Notes: generated by a model not told the origin, from the letters alone. Numbered from the stretch's first letter, positions 8,684 to 17,736 are shown. The stretch: 64,000 bases of DNA from Wukongibacter sp050859025 (GCF_050859025.1 NZ_CP138200.1:992001-1056000), one strand, 5' to 3'. A program made the numbers and translations.

Positions 8684-9596
8684 TGAGAGTCGAATAACTG
8701 AAGAAGAAGATGTTATTATTCTTACTAGTCCCGATGCCTATGAAAGATTTTCCTGGAGTAGAAAATATTTTCTAAAAAAACCTGAAGCAGGATATTTTAT
8801 CTGGGCTAAGAAGTCGCTAATGTCCCCATTAATTACAAACATTTTAATCTGTTCTCAATATGTTACTCAAAATTCAACAAATCTAGTGGTAGTAGAGGAA
8901 AATGTGAAGGCGAAGATGTATAGTACCTGTGCTGCGCAAAGAGGAAATTTATTTGGGAAGCATATAGGAGATACAAAAATAATTGTAAAGAAAAATGCAA
9001 GGCTTGAAATAAGTCATTCCCATAGTTGGGGAAAGGATGATACTGTAGATTCAAGTATGGAGCTTATTTTAAAAGAAGGAGCAGAAGCTTCTCTTTCCCA
9101 AAAGTGTCGTAGAGTTCCCAGAAAATTAAGGCTTGAAAATCGTAATTATTTAGATGAAAGAGCTTCCTTGAATTATGCAGTAACTGTTTTAGCTGAGCAG
9201 GGTAAGATAGATATGTATGATGATACTTATTTGAATGGAAGAAAGGCAAATGGGATATCAAGGGTAAAGATGATTGCCAGAGAGAATACTCAAATAAATG
9301 CCCAAAGTAGAATGTTTGCTAATAAGGCATCAACGGGTCACTTGGATTGTATGGGGCTTTTATTAGGCGATGAATCAAGTATAGTTGCTATACCTGAGCT
9401 TATAAATAGAGACAAAGAAGCATCACTTACACATGAGGCCTCAGTGGGTAAAATTTCGGATGAGGTATTAAACTATCTAAGAAGTAGGGGCCTTACTGAG
9501 GACCAAGCTATTGATCTAATTATAACAGGATTCTTAGGGGAAGAAGAAAAAATAGTTGTAGAGGGGGCTGTTATCTCATCAAAAGTAAATATGTGA
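8643..9596 (+). CDS. sufB: SufB/SufD-family Fe-S scaffold protein
   Basis: A 317-residue SufBD protein with the right-handed beta-helix core typical of the family: repeated strand pattern from about 80 to 250, the segment GNLFGKHIGDTKIIVKKNAR, and the closing block HEASVGKISDEVLNYLRSRG followed by LTEDQAIDLIITGFLG, a hallmark of SufB/SufD. It is shorter than proteobacterial SufB, like the subunits of minimal SUF systems. ATG 8643 sits six bases after GAGGAGG; ATG 8637 is too close. The gene overlaps sufC by 41 bases, so translation is probably coupled. Confidence 0.8.
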   Translation: MKNAKHVNYTQIDNESRITEEEDVIILTSPDAYERFSWSRKYFLKKPEAGYFIWAKKSLMSPLITNILICSQYVTQNSTNLVVVEENVKAKMYSTCAAQRGNLFGKHIGDTKIIVKKNARLEISHSHSWGKDDTVDSSMELILKEGAEASLSQKCRRVPRKLRLENRNYLDERASLNYAVTVLAEQGKIDMYDDTYLNGRKANGISRVKMIARENTQINAQSRMFANKASTGHLDCMGLLLGDESSIVAIPELINRDKEASLTHEASVGKISDEVLNYLRSRGLTEDQAIDLIITGFLGEEEKIVVEGAVISSKVNM

Positions 9597-9630
9597 AGAA
9601 GGACATTTAAGTATTTCAAGAATTAATAAG

Positions 9631-9705
9631 GGGTTTCAATCTAAAGATCAATACTTAAAAATTTATGGTTATTGTAAGGAATGTATGAGCCAATTAAATA
9701 ATTGA
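9631..9705 (+). pseudogene. Fur-family C-terminal remnant
   Basis: The frame GFQSKDQYLKIYGYCKECMS-QLNN-stop matches the tail of Fur-family repressors (H-x-L-x-I-Y-G-x-C-x-x-C). Nothing of the DNA-binding domain precedes it. It is a short scar of a lost regulator in the gap behind sufB. Confidence 0.5.
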
Positions 9706-9818
9706 TAAAGGGATAGAGGAAAAACAATCTAGATAAGAAAATTCAAATTTATGCTATAAAAAAGTAATAGACAATTAGAACTCTGCCATATGATAATTAT
9801 TACTATTTTAAGCTTTTT

Positions 9819-9856
9819 AAACTCGATAGGGCAATTTGCCATATCGAGTTTTTTAT
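9819..9856 (+). terminator. Rho-independent terminator behind sufCB
   Basis: AAACTCGATA (9819-9828) pairs with TATCGAGTTT (9842-9851), with an inner GGGCAATTTGCC, followed by a run of Ts. It is 220 bases after sufB and probably ends that transcript. Confidence 0.75.
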
Positions 9857-9960
9857 ATGAATAAATCTAAAAAATATAATTTCAATTATTGATATGCAAC
9901 ATTAAGGGTCAAAACAAAAACTTCCTTACGGGCTCAAAAGAGTTCCTTATAGAGTGGAAA

Positions 9961-9975
9961 TGATAATCGATATCA
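9961..9975. promoter_or_regulatory. Fur box upstream of NikB-type permease
   Basis: TGATAATCGATATCA is an imperfect Fur-type palindrome 42 bases before the permease start. It suggests that the importer remnant and the exporter behind it were iron- or metal-regulated. Confidence 0.6.
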
Positions 9976-10002
9976 ACTAAACTTATTCAAGAGGAGGTGT
10001 TA

Positions 10003-10944
10003 GTGATAACAAACTTTATTGTAGAAAAGATTATCTCAAAGTTAATAGTGTTTCTAGTCATAACATTAATGGCTTTTATATTGATGAATGTTTCTAGGAT
10101 TGATCCTGCTGAAAGCTATGTTAGAAGGCATGCAACTATACCAGATCAGAAGGTGATTAACGAGCTTAGAGAAGAAATGGGGCTCAATAAGCCCATTATG
10201 CTTCAATATATTAACTGGCTCAGAGATGTTAGCAAGCTTGATTTTGGGATGTCACTTGTTACGGGAAATAAGGTGGAAGATGATATAGCTCTACATATAA
10301 AACCTACTTTATTTTTAGTATTGGTGAGCCTGATTATTATTACTGTAGTAGCTACTGCATTTGGTGTGATCTCAGCAGTTTACGAGAATACAATAATCGA
10401 TAGGATAATCAAAACGATTAGTCTTATGGGGGTATCTATACCAAACTTTTGGGCTGGTTTTTTGTTACTATACATTTTTTCCCTAAAACTAAGACTGATG
10501 CCTAGTATAAGTGAGGTTAATTTAAAGGGAGTATTATTACCAGCAATAACGATGGCATTAGTTCCTGTGAGTCACTACAGTAGGTTCTTAAGGGCTAATA
10601 TGCTTGAAGAGTTAAACAGTGACTATATATTAAATTGCTATGCTAAGGGACTAAGACGGAACAAAATTATATTTATACATGCTCTAAAGAATGCTGTGCA
10701 GCCTATGATACCACTATTTTTCCAGAATATTGGATACCTAATAACAGGCTCGGCAATTATTGAAGCTGTATTTTCTTGGCCTGGACTTGGAATGTACACC
10801 CTACATGCCATTATAGACAGAGATTTTCCCGTTGTTGTTGCCTATATTCTGTTATCGGCAGTTATTTTCTCTATTTGCAGCATTGCTGCTGAAATAGTAG
10901 GTGTAAGAATAAATAAGAGGCTTATGGAGAGTAGAACGTTATGA
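10003..10944 (+). CDS. NikB/DppB-type ABC permease
   Basis: A 313-residue permease of the peptide/nickel importer family with six helices. Seen are the periplasmic-loop start RIDPAESYVRR, the early motif LREEMGLNKPIMLQYINWL, and the ATPase-coupling EAA-like loop (about residues 205-235, CYAKGLRRNKIIFIHALKNA). GTG 10003 is six bases after GAGGAGG; GTG 9997 lies in that site. Such permeases work with a NikC-type partner, a binding protein and two ATPases. The partner gene is only a 14-residue stub here and the others are absent, so this protein is probably an orphan. Nickel, metallophore or peptide could have been the substrate. Confidence 0.75.
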   Translation: MITNFIVEKIISKLIVFLVITLMAFILMNVSRIDPAESYVRRHATIPDQKVINELREEMGLNKPIMLQYINWLRDVSKLDFGMSLVTGNKVEDDIALHIKPTLFLVLVSLIIITVVATAFGVISAVYENTIIDRIIKTISLMGVSIPNFWAGFLLLYIFSLKLRLMPSISEVNLKGVLLPAITMALVPVSHYSRFLRANMLEELNSDYILNCYAKGLRRNKIIFIHALKNAVQPMIPLFFQNIGYLITGSAIIEAVFSWPGLGMYTLHAIIDRDFPVVVAYILLSAVIFSICSIAAEIVGVRINKRLMESRTL

Positions 10945-10985
10945 GTAAGAAAATTATGTTTAGTATTATCATTATCATCCAATGA
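10941..10985 (+). pseudogene. Stub of NikC/DppC-type permease
   Basis: ATG 10941 overlaps the stop of the preceding permease by four bases, the usual arrangement for the second permease gene of a nik/dpp operon. The frame encodes only MSKKIMFSIIIIIQ and stops. It looks like the first 14 residues of the partner permease left after a deletion that joined this point to the start of the exporter gene. Confidence 0.5.
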
Positions 10986-11021
10986 GTGAATGGAAATTTG
11001 ATGTATCGGGAGGTGCTAACG

Positions 11022-12740
11022 ATGCTAAGACTCATGTATAAGCTATATAATATTGCAGGAGATAAGAAAAGCAGACTTAGAAAATCCTTTGTTTTTCAAT
11101 TACTTGAATGCCTATTTGCTTCAGCTCCATACGTTGTTTTGTTATTTGTACTAAGGGATATAATGCAGAGTAAGCTAACTCAAGGAAAGGTAATGATATA
11201 CACGATATGTTTAGTTTTAACTCTTCTTATTCAAATGTATTGTAACTATAAGGTCAATAAGATGCAAAGCGGTGTTGGCTACGATATTGTAAAAGAAAAA
11301 AGGATACTGATTGGGGACTATCTGCGAAGGCTATCTATGGGATATTTTGCTAAGGATAGTGAAGGAGAATTGATATCAGCTGTAACCAGTGAGTTAAGTT
11401 TTATAGAATTTAACTGTATGAGCGTAATATCGAAGCTTATCAGCTCATCTATGTCCAGTCTAATTGCCTTTATAATTATGCTCTTGGTAGATTATAGACT
11501 CGCTATAGTAGCTATAACTACATTTCCCATAGCATACTATTTCTATAGGAGATTGGTAAGAAGATTTGATACCCAGGGAGCTATAAAACAAAAGAGTCAA
11601 TATCAAATGCTGGCCTCAATTTTAGAATATATAAATGGAGTAAGTACCCTTAGAGCCTTTAATCGGTCGGGTAATATACTTAGAAATCTAAAGCGTGATT
11701 TGGAGGATTTTAAAGAGAGTGCTATTCAATATGAGGTTAAGGCAGTACCATGTGTTACGCTCTATAGAATCTTTATAAATATAGGTAGTGGTCTTATACT
11801 ACTTGTAGGAGCATTAATGGTTTTAAATAGTAGTGTAAATCTTTTTACCTTTCTATTATTTATAGTCATTAGTCTCAGGTTTTATCAACCCATAGAGATT
11901 ATTGCTACATATTATGGAGTGGCAAAGCTTATGGATTTGGCATTTGATAATATTGAGAAGATATTGTCATCAGAAACCCTTACGGAACCTGAAAATGACA
12001 ATTTACCGAGGAAATTTGATATAAGGTTTAATGACGTAAGCTTTTCCTATGATAAGGATATGACTCTTAAGCATGTCAATGCACATATGAAGCAAAATGA
12101 GATTACAGCATTAGTAGGACCATCGGGAAGTGGAAAAACCACATTAACGAGTCTCATCGCAAGATTTTACGATGTAAACGAAGGGCAAATAACTATTGGA
12201 AATGTGGATATAAGGGATATGAAATACGATACTCTATTGTCATATATAAGCGTTGTATTTCAAGATGTGTATCTATTTAATGATACCCTATACAATAATA
12301 TTAGATTTGGAAATGAAAATGCAACTAGAGATGAAGTTATAGAAGCTGCAAAAAAGGCTAACTGTCACGAATTCATTGAAAATATGGTAGATGGATACGA
12401 TACAGTTTTGGGTGAAGGTGGTAATACCCTATCTGGAGGAGAAAAACAACGTATATCCATTGCTAGAGCTATACTAAAGGATGCCCCAATTATTCTTCTA
12501 GATGAGGCAACGGCAAGTGTTGATCCAGAAAATGAAATACATCTTCAAAGGGCTATAACGGAGCTTACAAAAGGAAAAACTCTTATAATAATTGCCCATA
12601 AATTATCGCATATAAAGGATGCACATCAGATATTGGTTATGGATAAAGGATATATTGTTCAAAGAGGTAGACATCATGAGCTTATAGAAGAAGGCCAGTA
12701 TCGTGATTTTTGGGAAAGACGAGCTAAGGCTAGGAGCTAG
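11022..12740 (+). CDS. ABC exporter half-transporter (TMD-NBD fusion)
   Basis: A 572-residue half-transporter: six-helix membrane domain (about 15-300) followed by an ATPase domain (about 330-570) with Walker A GPSGSGKTT, Q-loop VVFQDVYLF, signature LSGGEKQRISIARA, Walker B PIILLDEATASVD and the switch His in IIAHKLSHI. Such proteins act as dimers; no second half lies beside it. Related pairs (IrtAB, YbtPQ) import metallophores despite the exporter fold, and the Fur box and Nik-type permease upstream make a metal-related role possible, but a drug or peptide exporter cannot be excluded. ATG 11022 has a well-spaced GGGAGG; a GTG at 10986 is unlikely. Confidence 0.78.
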   Translation: MLRLMYKLYNIAGDKKSRLRKSFVFQLLECLFASAPYVVLLFVLRDIMQSKLTQGKVMIYTICLVLTLLIQMYCNYKVNKMQSGVGYDIVKEKRILIGDYLRRLSMGYFAKDSEGELISAVTSELSFIEFNCMSVISKLISSSMSSLIAFIIMLLVDYRLAIVAITTFPIAYYFYRRLVRRFDTQGAIKQKSQYQMLASILEYINGVSTLRAFNRSGNILRNLKRDLEDFKESAIQYEVKAVPCVTLYRIFINIGSGLILLVGALMVLNSSVNLFTFLLFIVISLRFYQPIEIIATYYGVAKLMDLAFDNIEKILSSETLTEPENDNLPRKFDIRFNDVSFSYDKDMTLKHVNAHMKQNEITALVGPSGSGKTTLTSLIARFYDVNEGQITIGNVDIRDMKYDTLLSYISVVFQDVYLFNDTLYNNIRFGNENATRDEVIEAAKKANCHEFIENMVDGYDTVLGEGGNTLSGGEKQRISIARAILKDAPIILLDEATASVDPENEIHLQRAITELTKGKTLIIIAHKLSHIKDAHQILVMDKGYIVQRGRHHELIEEGQYRDFWERRAKARS

Positions 12741-12774
12741 GCTATTAATGCTGATATAAAATAGTAATGGTGAG

Positions 12775-12807
12775 AAAATGCTTACTTTCAGAGTAGGCAT
12801 TTTTTTA
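12775..12807 (+). terminator. Terminator behind ABC exporter gene
   Basis: AATGCTTACT and AGTAGGCATT form a ten-base stem with one wobble pair and a five-base loop, followed by seven Ts. Confidence 0.75.
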
Positions 12808-12879
12808 TGATTACAAAGATATTGATTATGTAAAAGGAAAGCTATTGTTTCGATAGGTGAAAAATAAATATCTTTTATT

Positions 12880-12930
12880 GTATAGCAGCTATACAATATT
12901 GACAATTTTGTTTATGTACTATACAATATT
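12880..12930 (+). promoter_or_regulatory. MarR gene promoter with operator-like repeats
   Basis: TTGACA (12899-12904), a 17-base spacer and TACAAT (12922-12927) form a near-consensus promoter. A perfect palindrome GTATAGC-A-GCTATAC (12880-12894) lies just upstream, and CTATACAATATT occurs twice (12889-12900 and 12919-12930), 30 bases apart, so that one copy touches the -35 box and the other the -10 box. This fits self-repression by the MarR protein. The expected transcript start is at about 12934, the first base of the gene. Confidence 0.6.
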
Positions 12931-12933
12931 AAT

Positions 12934-13401
12934 ATGAAGAATAAAATGAGTTTTATGGAAATCTTTATACGAATTATTAATAAACATATAGCAAATCAAA
13001 AAATACCAAAGGATTATGGGGTAGGTTTCTTGCTATATCCATCAGAAATTCATACGATTGCGGTAATAGGTTTAAATCCAGGCATAAACTGTATGAAACT
13101 TTCTCACAAGATGGGAGTAACAAGGGGAGCAACTTCTCAGATTGTCAATCGTCTAGAGAAGAAAAATTTAATCTCAAAATACAAGAAGGAAGATAACAAA
13201 AAGGAGGTTTACTTAAAGCTAGATAAACTGGGGCTAATAGCTTTTCGAAATCAAAAAGCTATAGGTGATAAATTTTACAAGGAGCTATATAAAAAAGTTG
13301 AAGATGCATCTGAAAAGGAAATAGAATTTTTAGAGAAAATCTTCAATGAATTAGAGTATTTTGTAGATATGAGAATGAATGATGGAGGGAGTGATAAGTA
13401 A
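12934..13401 (+). CDS. MarR-family transcriptional regulator
   Basis: 155 residues with the MarR winged helix (about 45-105; recognition region HKMGVTRGATSQIVNRLEKK). It lacks a ribosome site and its ATG coincides with the predicted transcript start, so it may be read from a leaderless message; ATG 12946 is an alternative start. It overlaps the region in front of the EFR1 gene and probably controls that gene and itself through the palindromes upstream. Confidence 0.85.
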   Translation: MKNKMSFMEIFIRIINKHIANQKIPKDYGVGFLLYPSEIHTIAVIGLNPGINCMKLSHKMGVTRGATSQIVNRLEKKNLISKYKKEDNKKEVYLKLDKLGLIAFRNQKAIGDKFYKELYKKVEDASEKEIEFLEKIFNELEYFVDMRMNDGGSDK

Positions 13402-13423
13402 CTTGAGAGATAAGGCAAAAAAT

Positions 13424-14242
13424 ATGAGTATTTTAATTCCGTTTTTTTCTGCTACGGGAAATACGAAAAAGGTAGCCAATGTAATCAAAAAGAAATTGGA
13501 TGATTCTAATATTTCCGTTACTATGCTTGATATTACTTCTTATTCTAGGAGAGAAGAAGATATTTTCATTAATCAATATGATGCCGTTATCTTTGGATTT
13601 CCTATTTATTCAATGAGGGCTCCACGTGTATGTAGAGAGTGGTTAGAGACACTTGATGGTAAAGGAATGAAGTGCTCGGTCTTTTTTACCTATGGAGGTT
13701 TTGGAAAGGACCCAGCCCATTATTTTATGAAGGAATTATTAGAGAAGCAAAATTTTGAGCTTATATCAACAGCAGAATTTTTAGGAGCCCATACCTTTAA
13801 TCGCAGTGGATGGAAGGCCGTTGTAAATCGGCCTAATGAATCGGATTTTAAGATTGCAAGGGATTATACCATGAAGACTATGGAAAGATTTTTAGGTAAT
13901 GATTTAAATAAATTGGGTGAATTCGAGAAGCCAATATATAAGAAAAGCCAATTTGATCAGGCAGAAAAATATAGATTTAGTTTGATTAGGCAACTTCCCA
14001 CAAGGAACTTAAAAAACTGTTCCATGTGTGGTCTTTGCGAAAAACTATGCCCCGTAAATGCTATGGATGCATCTATTGGCACTGCTAATAATCGTTGTAT
14101 TGCATGCTTTAGGTGTATTGCAAACTGTCCTGAAGGGATTTTACATACAAATGATATATCTGGTAGCTGGAATAAAAAGCTAGAGACCCATAGGATGACA
14201 CAAGAGGAAGTAGAGAGTCTAGAAAGTAAAATATATTTGTAA
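13424..14242 (+). CDS. EFR1-type flavodoxin/ferredoxin protein
   Basis: A 272-residue electron-transfer protein in two parts: an N-terminal flavodoxin-like domain (about 1-165; phosphate loop FSATGNTKKVA binds FMN) and a C-terminal bacterial ferredoxin domain (about 200-245) with two 4Fe-4S motifs, CSMCGLCEKLCP and CIACFRCIANCP. This is the EFR1 family of anaerobes, with unknown partners. ATG 13424 gives the normal flavodoxin start; earlier in-frame GTG or TTG codons (13391, 13403) lie nearer to a GGAGGG and cannot be excluded. It follows the MarR gene closely and is likely its target. Confidence 0.82.
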   Translation: MSILIPFFSATGNTKKVANVIKKKLDDSNISVTMLDITSYSRREEDIFINQYDAVIFGFPIYSMRAPRVCREWLETLDGKGMKCSVFFTYGGFGKDPAHYFMKELLEKQNFELISTAEFLGAHTFNRSGWKAVVNRPNESDFKIARDYTMKTMERFLGNDLNKLGEFEKPIYKKSQFDQAEKYRFSLIRQLPTRNLKNCSMCGLCEKLCPVNAMDASIGTANNRCIACFRCIANCPEGILHTNDISGSWNKKLETHRMTQEEVESLESKIYL

Positions 14243-14284
14243 TATAGTTCTAGACTATATAAATAGGTATATATTTTAAGGGGC

Positions 14285-14371
14285 TGTCCTAGAGAACCTC
14301 TATGGTACAGCTCTAGACTTTTCATAAATAAATAGTAGTTAACTATATTCCTCGCACGAGGAACTAGGACA
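14285..14371. terminator. Nested hairpin between convergent genes
   Basis: TGTCCTAG (14285-14292) pairs with CTAGGACA (14364-14371); inside lies a second perfect hairpin TTCCTCG-CA-CGAGGAA (14348-14363). It sits between the ends of the EFR1 and YibE/F genes and may end transcription from both sides, though T-runs are weak. Confidence 0.45.
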
Positions 14372-14380
14372 ACGTATTAG

Positions 14381-15550
14381 TTAATATTCTCTTCCAATTG
14401 TAGCCCCAATAAAAGCTGTTAATGGTATGGCACAGATTAGACCTATACTTCCGGCCATAGCCCTAACTATTTCAGATGCAATTAAGTCTAGATTGATTAT
14501 TTCAAGAGGGGCCATATTAAAGGCCATAAACAAGAGCATCAGATGTATTGAGCCTCCTGCATATGCAAGTATTAGTGTATTGGACATAGAGCCCATGATG
14601 TCTTTACCAATATTCATTCCCGAACGAATCAAGTCCTTTGTTTCTATTTTAGGATGAACATCTTCAATTTCCCTCATTGCAGAAGCAACCGACATTGTTA
14701 CATCCATAACAGCTCCGAGGGCCCCAATAATTATACCAGCGAATAAAAGACCTCTAAAATCTATCTGACTATTTTGTGGAATATAAGCTAATAGTTGGGC
14801 ATCTTCATTTCCAAGGCCTGTTAAGTTTGAAGCAGAACCTACTGCCAAGGCTAAAAGTCCTGCAATTAGAACTCCTCCCATTGTTCCCAAAAAGGCCGTC
14901 AAGGTTTTTTTGTTCCTTCCGCTAATTACAACTAATGTTACGGCAACAGTTATAATACAAACAAGAACAGAAATAATTATTGGATTTAAGCCTTTTAAAA
15001 TCAATGGAAGCAGTACAAAAATAATCATAGATGCTGTAAAAATTAGAGTCAAAGCTGATTTTAAACCCTTTAGTCCACCAATAAGTATAAGTAAGAATAT
15101 AAATAATCCAATAATAAAATACAAATTGTTTTCTCTTGATCTTTCATATACCCTTAAGTTCACTACTTTTCCTTGGTCATCCTCTGTTAGGTTTAGTAGG
15201 ATGCTATTATTTTTTTCAATGATAAGCTTATAGGGAGATATCATTTCTATTGTATTTCTTACCGTATATATTTCACCTTTATGTTTCCCTGTAAGTATTT
15301 TCACTTTAAGATGTTGATATCTTATATCGGAGATAAGGGGCACATCAGGTTTATCAACCATAGTATCATCAAAGGGTATATCTATCACCTTTGCTTTAAC
15401 TGTTACGTAATCAGGTCTTTTCATTTGCTCTTCATAGTATTCTTTAAGCTCTTCATTTTTTTTAGAGTCTGCAAAAGAGAAATTGGTTATAGTTAATCCA
15501 ATAAATAAGTAGCAAAATACTAAAAGGAAAAATATTTTTACTTTATTCAC
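14381..15550 (-). CDS. YibE/F-family membrane protein
   Basis: 389 residues: an N-terminal hydrophobic segment (about 5-25), an extracytoplasmic beta-rich part (about 30-140, YVTVKAKVIDIP ... ILTGKHKGEIYTV), then seven or eight helices typical of the YibE/F family, with the conserved GALGAVMDVTMSVASAM and IGKDIMGSMSNTLILAYAGG. The function of the family is unknown; in Gram-positives it is often a pair or a single gene. GTG 15550 follows AAAGGAG. It is separated from the next minus-strand gene by a terminator. Confidence 0.8.
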   Translation of the reverse strand: MNKVKIFFLLVFCYLFIGLTITNFSFADSKKNEELKEYYEEQMKRPDYVTVKAKVIDIPFDDTMVDKPDVPLISDIRYQHLKVKILTGKHKGEIYTVRNTIEMISPYKLIIEKNNSILLNLTEDDQGKVVNLRVYERSRENNLYFIIGLFIFLLILIGGLKGLKSALTLIFTASMIIFVLLPLILKGLNPIIISVLVCIITVAVTLVVISGRNKKTLTAFLGTMGGVLIAGLLALAVGSASNLTGLGNEDAQLLAYIPQNSQIDFRGLLFAGIIIGALGAVMDVTMSVASAMREIEDVHPKIETKDLIRSGMNIGKDIMGSMSNTLILAYAGGSIHLMLLFMAFNMAPLEIINLDLIASEIVRAMAGSIGLICAIPLTAFIGATIGREY

Positions 15551-15575
15551 TGCTTTGGCTCCTTTCGGTCAATAA

Positions 15576-15618
15576 AAACGGGGCTGGCCCATAAAACATC
15601 TCTTGAGCACAACCCCGT
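15576..15618 (-). terminator. Terminator of 5'-nucleotidase gene
   Basis: On the minus strand AACGGGG and CCCCGTT (plus-strand outer limits 15577 and 15617) form a GC-rich stem followed by a T-run, directly after the nucleotidase gene. Confidence 0.7.
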
Positions 15619-15630
15619 TGTGTTTCACAT

Positions 15631-17499
15631 TTAGTTTGCAGGTATTAATAGCTTTTGTCCAGGATAAATCAAATTAGAATTTTTTAATTTATTAAATTCT
15701 GCAATTTTTTGATATGTTGTACCAAATTTTTCTGCGATTTTCCACAACTTATCATTGAGCTTAACCGTATAGGATTTAACCTTATTTGGTTGTTCCTCCT
15801 GTTGTACTGGTTGAGGCTGTGGTTGCTCTTGTTTTTGTTCTTGTTCTTGTTGTACTGGCTTAACTACCTCTGATATATAGTTAACTGGCTGAGGTGTAAT
15901 AGATTTAGCTTCTTTTATTGCTTCTACAAGCATATCTCTAATTGGTATGTATGTATTTACTATATTTTTTGCATTAGAGAAGTCGTATTCATCTCCACCC
16001 GATATCATAAAGTCATTAACAACAACTGTATAATATTTATCCATTTCAAGAGGTGTTCCGTCTTCAAGAGTTATAGAAGTTATCCTGTTTTCAAATTCCT
16101 TATCCTTATCATATTCAACCTTAAGACCTGAGAACTGTCCATCACCAACCTTAGGATTTAATATACCATGATCGATTGCTTTCTTTAGATCCTTACCCGG
16201 TAATTCCATCGTTACAAAGGTATTATCAAATGGCATAATTTCATACATATCACCCATTGTGATATTTCCTTCATATAAGCTTCTTCTAAGTCCTCCACCA
16301 TTTTGAATAGCTACTTGACAATCAAGTTTCTTTCTCATAGTATCTGTAACCCATTTACCTAATAATGATATATTAGGATTGTTTTTATCATGAGTAAATT
16401 CACCAGTGGCAGTTCCAACAACTTCTTCTAAAATAGGACTTAATTCTTCAGTATATTTTTCATAGACTTTAGAAGCATTTTCATCCTTTATAATATTACT
16501 TTTATTCTTATACACATTATCTACTGAAGCAGTAATATCTTTTATTGTTTTATCCTCATTCAATTCAATAGATATTTTTCCAAGGGCACGACCGTATTTA
16601 TAGGCCTGAACAATTGGTACCTCGTTTACTTCACCAGCTACCGTTTGATGACTGTGAGCAGATACTATTGCATCTAAACCCTTAACGTCTGTAGCTAATT
16701 TAACCGCAAGTCCAGTAATTTCATTTGTTTCTCTATCTTGACTAGAATCAATATGAGTTAATGCTATTATAACATCAGGTGTACCTTCCTCAGCTTTTCC
16801 TTCATTCAGATAGTCTACCCATGTTTGAGCAGCTTGAACTGGGTCCTTAAATTCAAGGCCAGTTACATTTTCAGCCTTTGTTAGGGTAATTGTATCAGGG
16901 TGAGCTAGACCTACAAATGCTATTTTGATACCATCCCTTTCAGTTATTAAGTAGGGCTTTGCCCATTCTACAGGTTCACCTGTATTAGTATCATAAATAT
17001 TTGCTGCAAGGAAGTCGAAGCCTCCATCCTTAGCCCACTTTTCAATATGCTGTACTCCCCAGTCAAATTCGTGATTACCAACTGCAGATGCAACAACACC
17101 CATAGCTTTCATCATTTCTGATACAGGGGCCCCATATGTAAGATTTGATAATGCTGATCCTTGATAGTTATCTCCACCAGATACGACAATAGTGTTAGGA
17201 TTTTTTAATAAAGCTTCTCTTACATAACCTACCATTTTTGACATTCCAATGTTTTTGCCTGTATCCCTAACCTCTTCTGCTAGATTACCATGAAAGTCAT
17301 TAAAAGTAATAATATCAATCCTGTTTTCTACTTGAGCTTCCATTTGAGCAACAACTTCAAATGTGGAATCGCTACCACTAGGGGTAGTAGGTGCTTCTTC
17401 AGCAAAAATAAATGATGCATTCATTGAAAATAACATCATTAGCACTACTAATAAGCTTAGAAGTGATTTGCTTTGACATACTTTTAGCATTTTTTTCAT
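15631..17499 (-). CDS. Secreted 5'-nucleotidase/metallophosphatase with LysM domain
   Basis: 622 residues. A signal peptide (about 12-33, ending SFIFAEE) leads to a calcineurin-like metallophosphatase domain (about 55-300) with metal-site motifs TFNDFHGN, SGGDNYQGSA, VGNHEFDWG and AHSHQT, then a 5'-nucleotidase C-terminal substrate domain (about 345-530, QNGGGLRRSLYEG, VVVNDFMISGGDEYDF). A Gln/Pro-rich linker (about 545-575) joins a C-terminal LysM domain (YTVKLNDKLWKIAEKFGTTY) that should hold the enzyme in the cell wall. It likely removes phosphate from extracellular nucleotides. A good GGAGG precedes the ATG. Confidence 0.9.
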   Translation of the reverse strand: MKKMLKVCQSKSLLSLLVVLMMLFSMNASFIFAEEAPTTPSGSDSTFEVVAQMEAQVENRIDIITFNDFHGNLAEEVRDTGKNIGMSKMVGYVREALLKNPNTIVVSGGDNYQGSALSNLTYGAPVSEMMKAMGVVASAVGNHEFDWGVQHIEKWAKDGGFDFLAANIYDTNTGEPVEWAKPYLITERDGIKIAFVGLAHPDTITLTKAENVTGLEFKDPVQAAQTWVDYLNEGKAEEGTPDVIIALTHIDSSQDRETNEITGLAVKLATDVKGLDAIVSAHSHQTVAGEVNEVPIVQAYKYGRALGKISIELNEDKTIKDITASVDNVYKNKSNIIKDENASKVYEKYTEELSPILEEVVGTATGEFTHDKNNPNISLLGKWVTDTMRKKLDCQVAIQNGGGLRRSLYEGNITMGDMYEIMPFDNTFVTMELPGKDLKKAIDHGILNPKVGDGQFSGLKVEYDKDKEFENRITSITLEDGTPLEMDKYYTVVVNDFMISGGDEYDFSNAKNIVNTYIPIRDMLVEAIKEAKSITPQPVNYISEVVKPVQQEQEQKQEQPQPQPVQQEEQPNKVKSYTVKLNDKLWKIAEKFGTTYQKIAEFNKLKNSNLIYPGQKLLIPAN

Positions 17500-17578
17500 T
17501 TCAGTACCTCCATTAATTAGATTTTATTTGTATCATATGATTTAAATTCTATATTTGATAAAAATATCCTGCTTATAT

Positions 17579-17682
17579 TATAGAAATCGCAATAAATCTT
17601 TTACATTTTGATTCCTTGAAAAGCCTTGAAAGGTTGGCTATTCAAGAAATCAAAATGTAGATTTATAAGTACGCTCTATATA
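17579..17682. repeat. 104-base palindromic repeat, copy A
   Basis: A hairpin element: TACATTTTGATTCCTTGAA and TTCAAGAAATCAAAATGTA form the inner stem, and outer ends (TATAGAAATCG / TACGCTCTATA) also pair imperfectly. The same element lies in the opposite orientation at 25050-25153 with only a handful of differences. It has no coding capacity and resembles a MITE. Both copies sit shortly upstream of a Fur-box promoter. Confidence 0.75.
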
Positions 17683-17736
17683 GATGATTTTACATGATAT
17701 TTATTAGAGGATGTAATGTAACAAAAGTTTATAATG

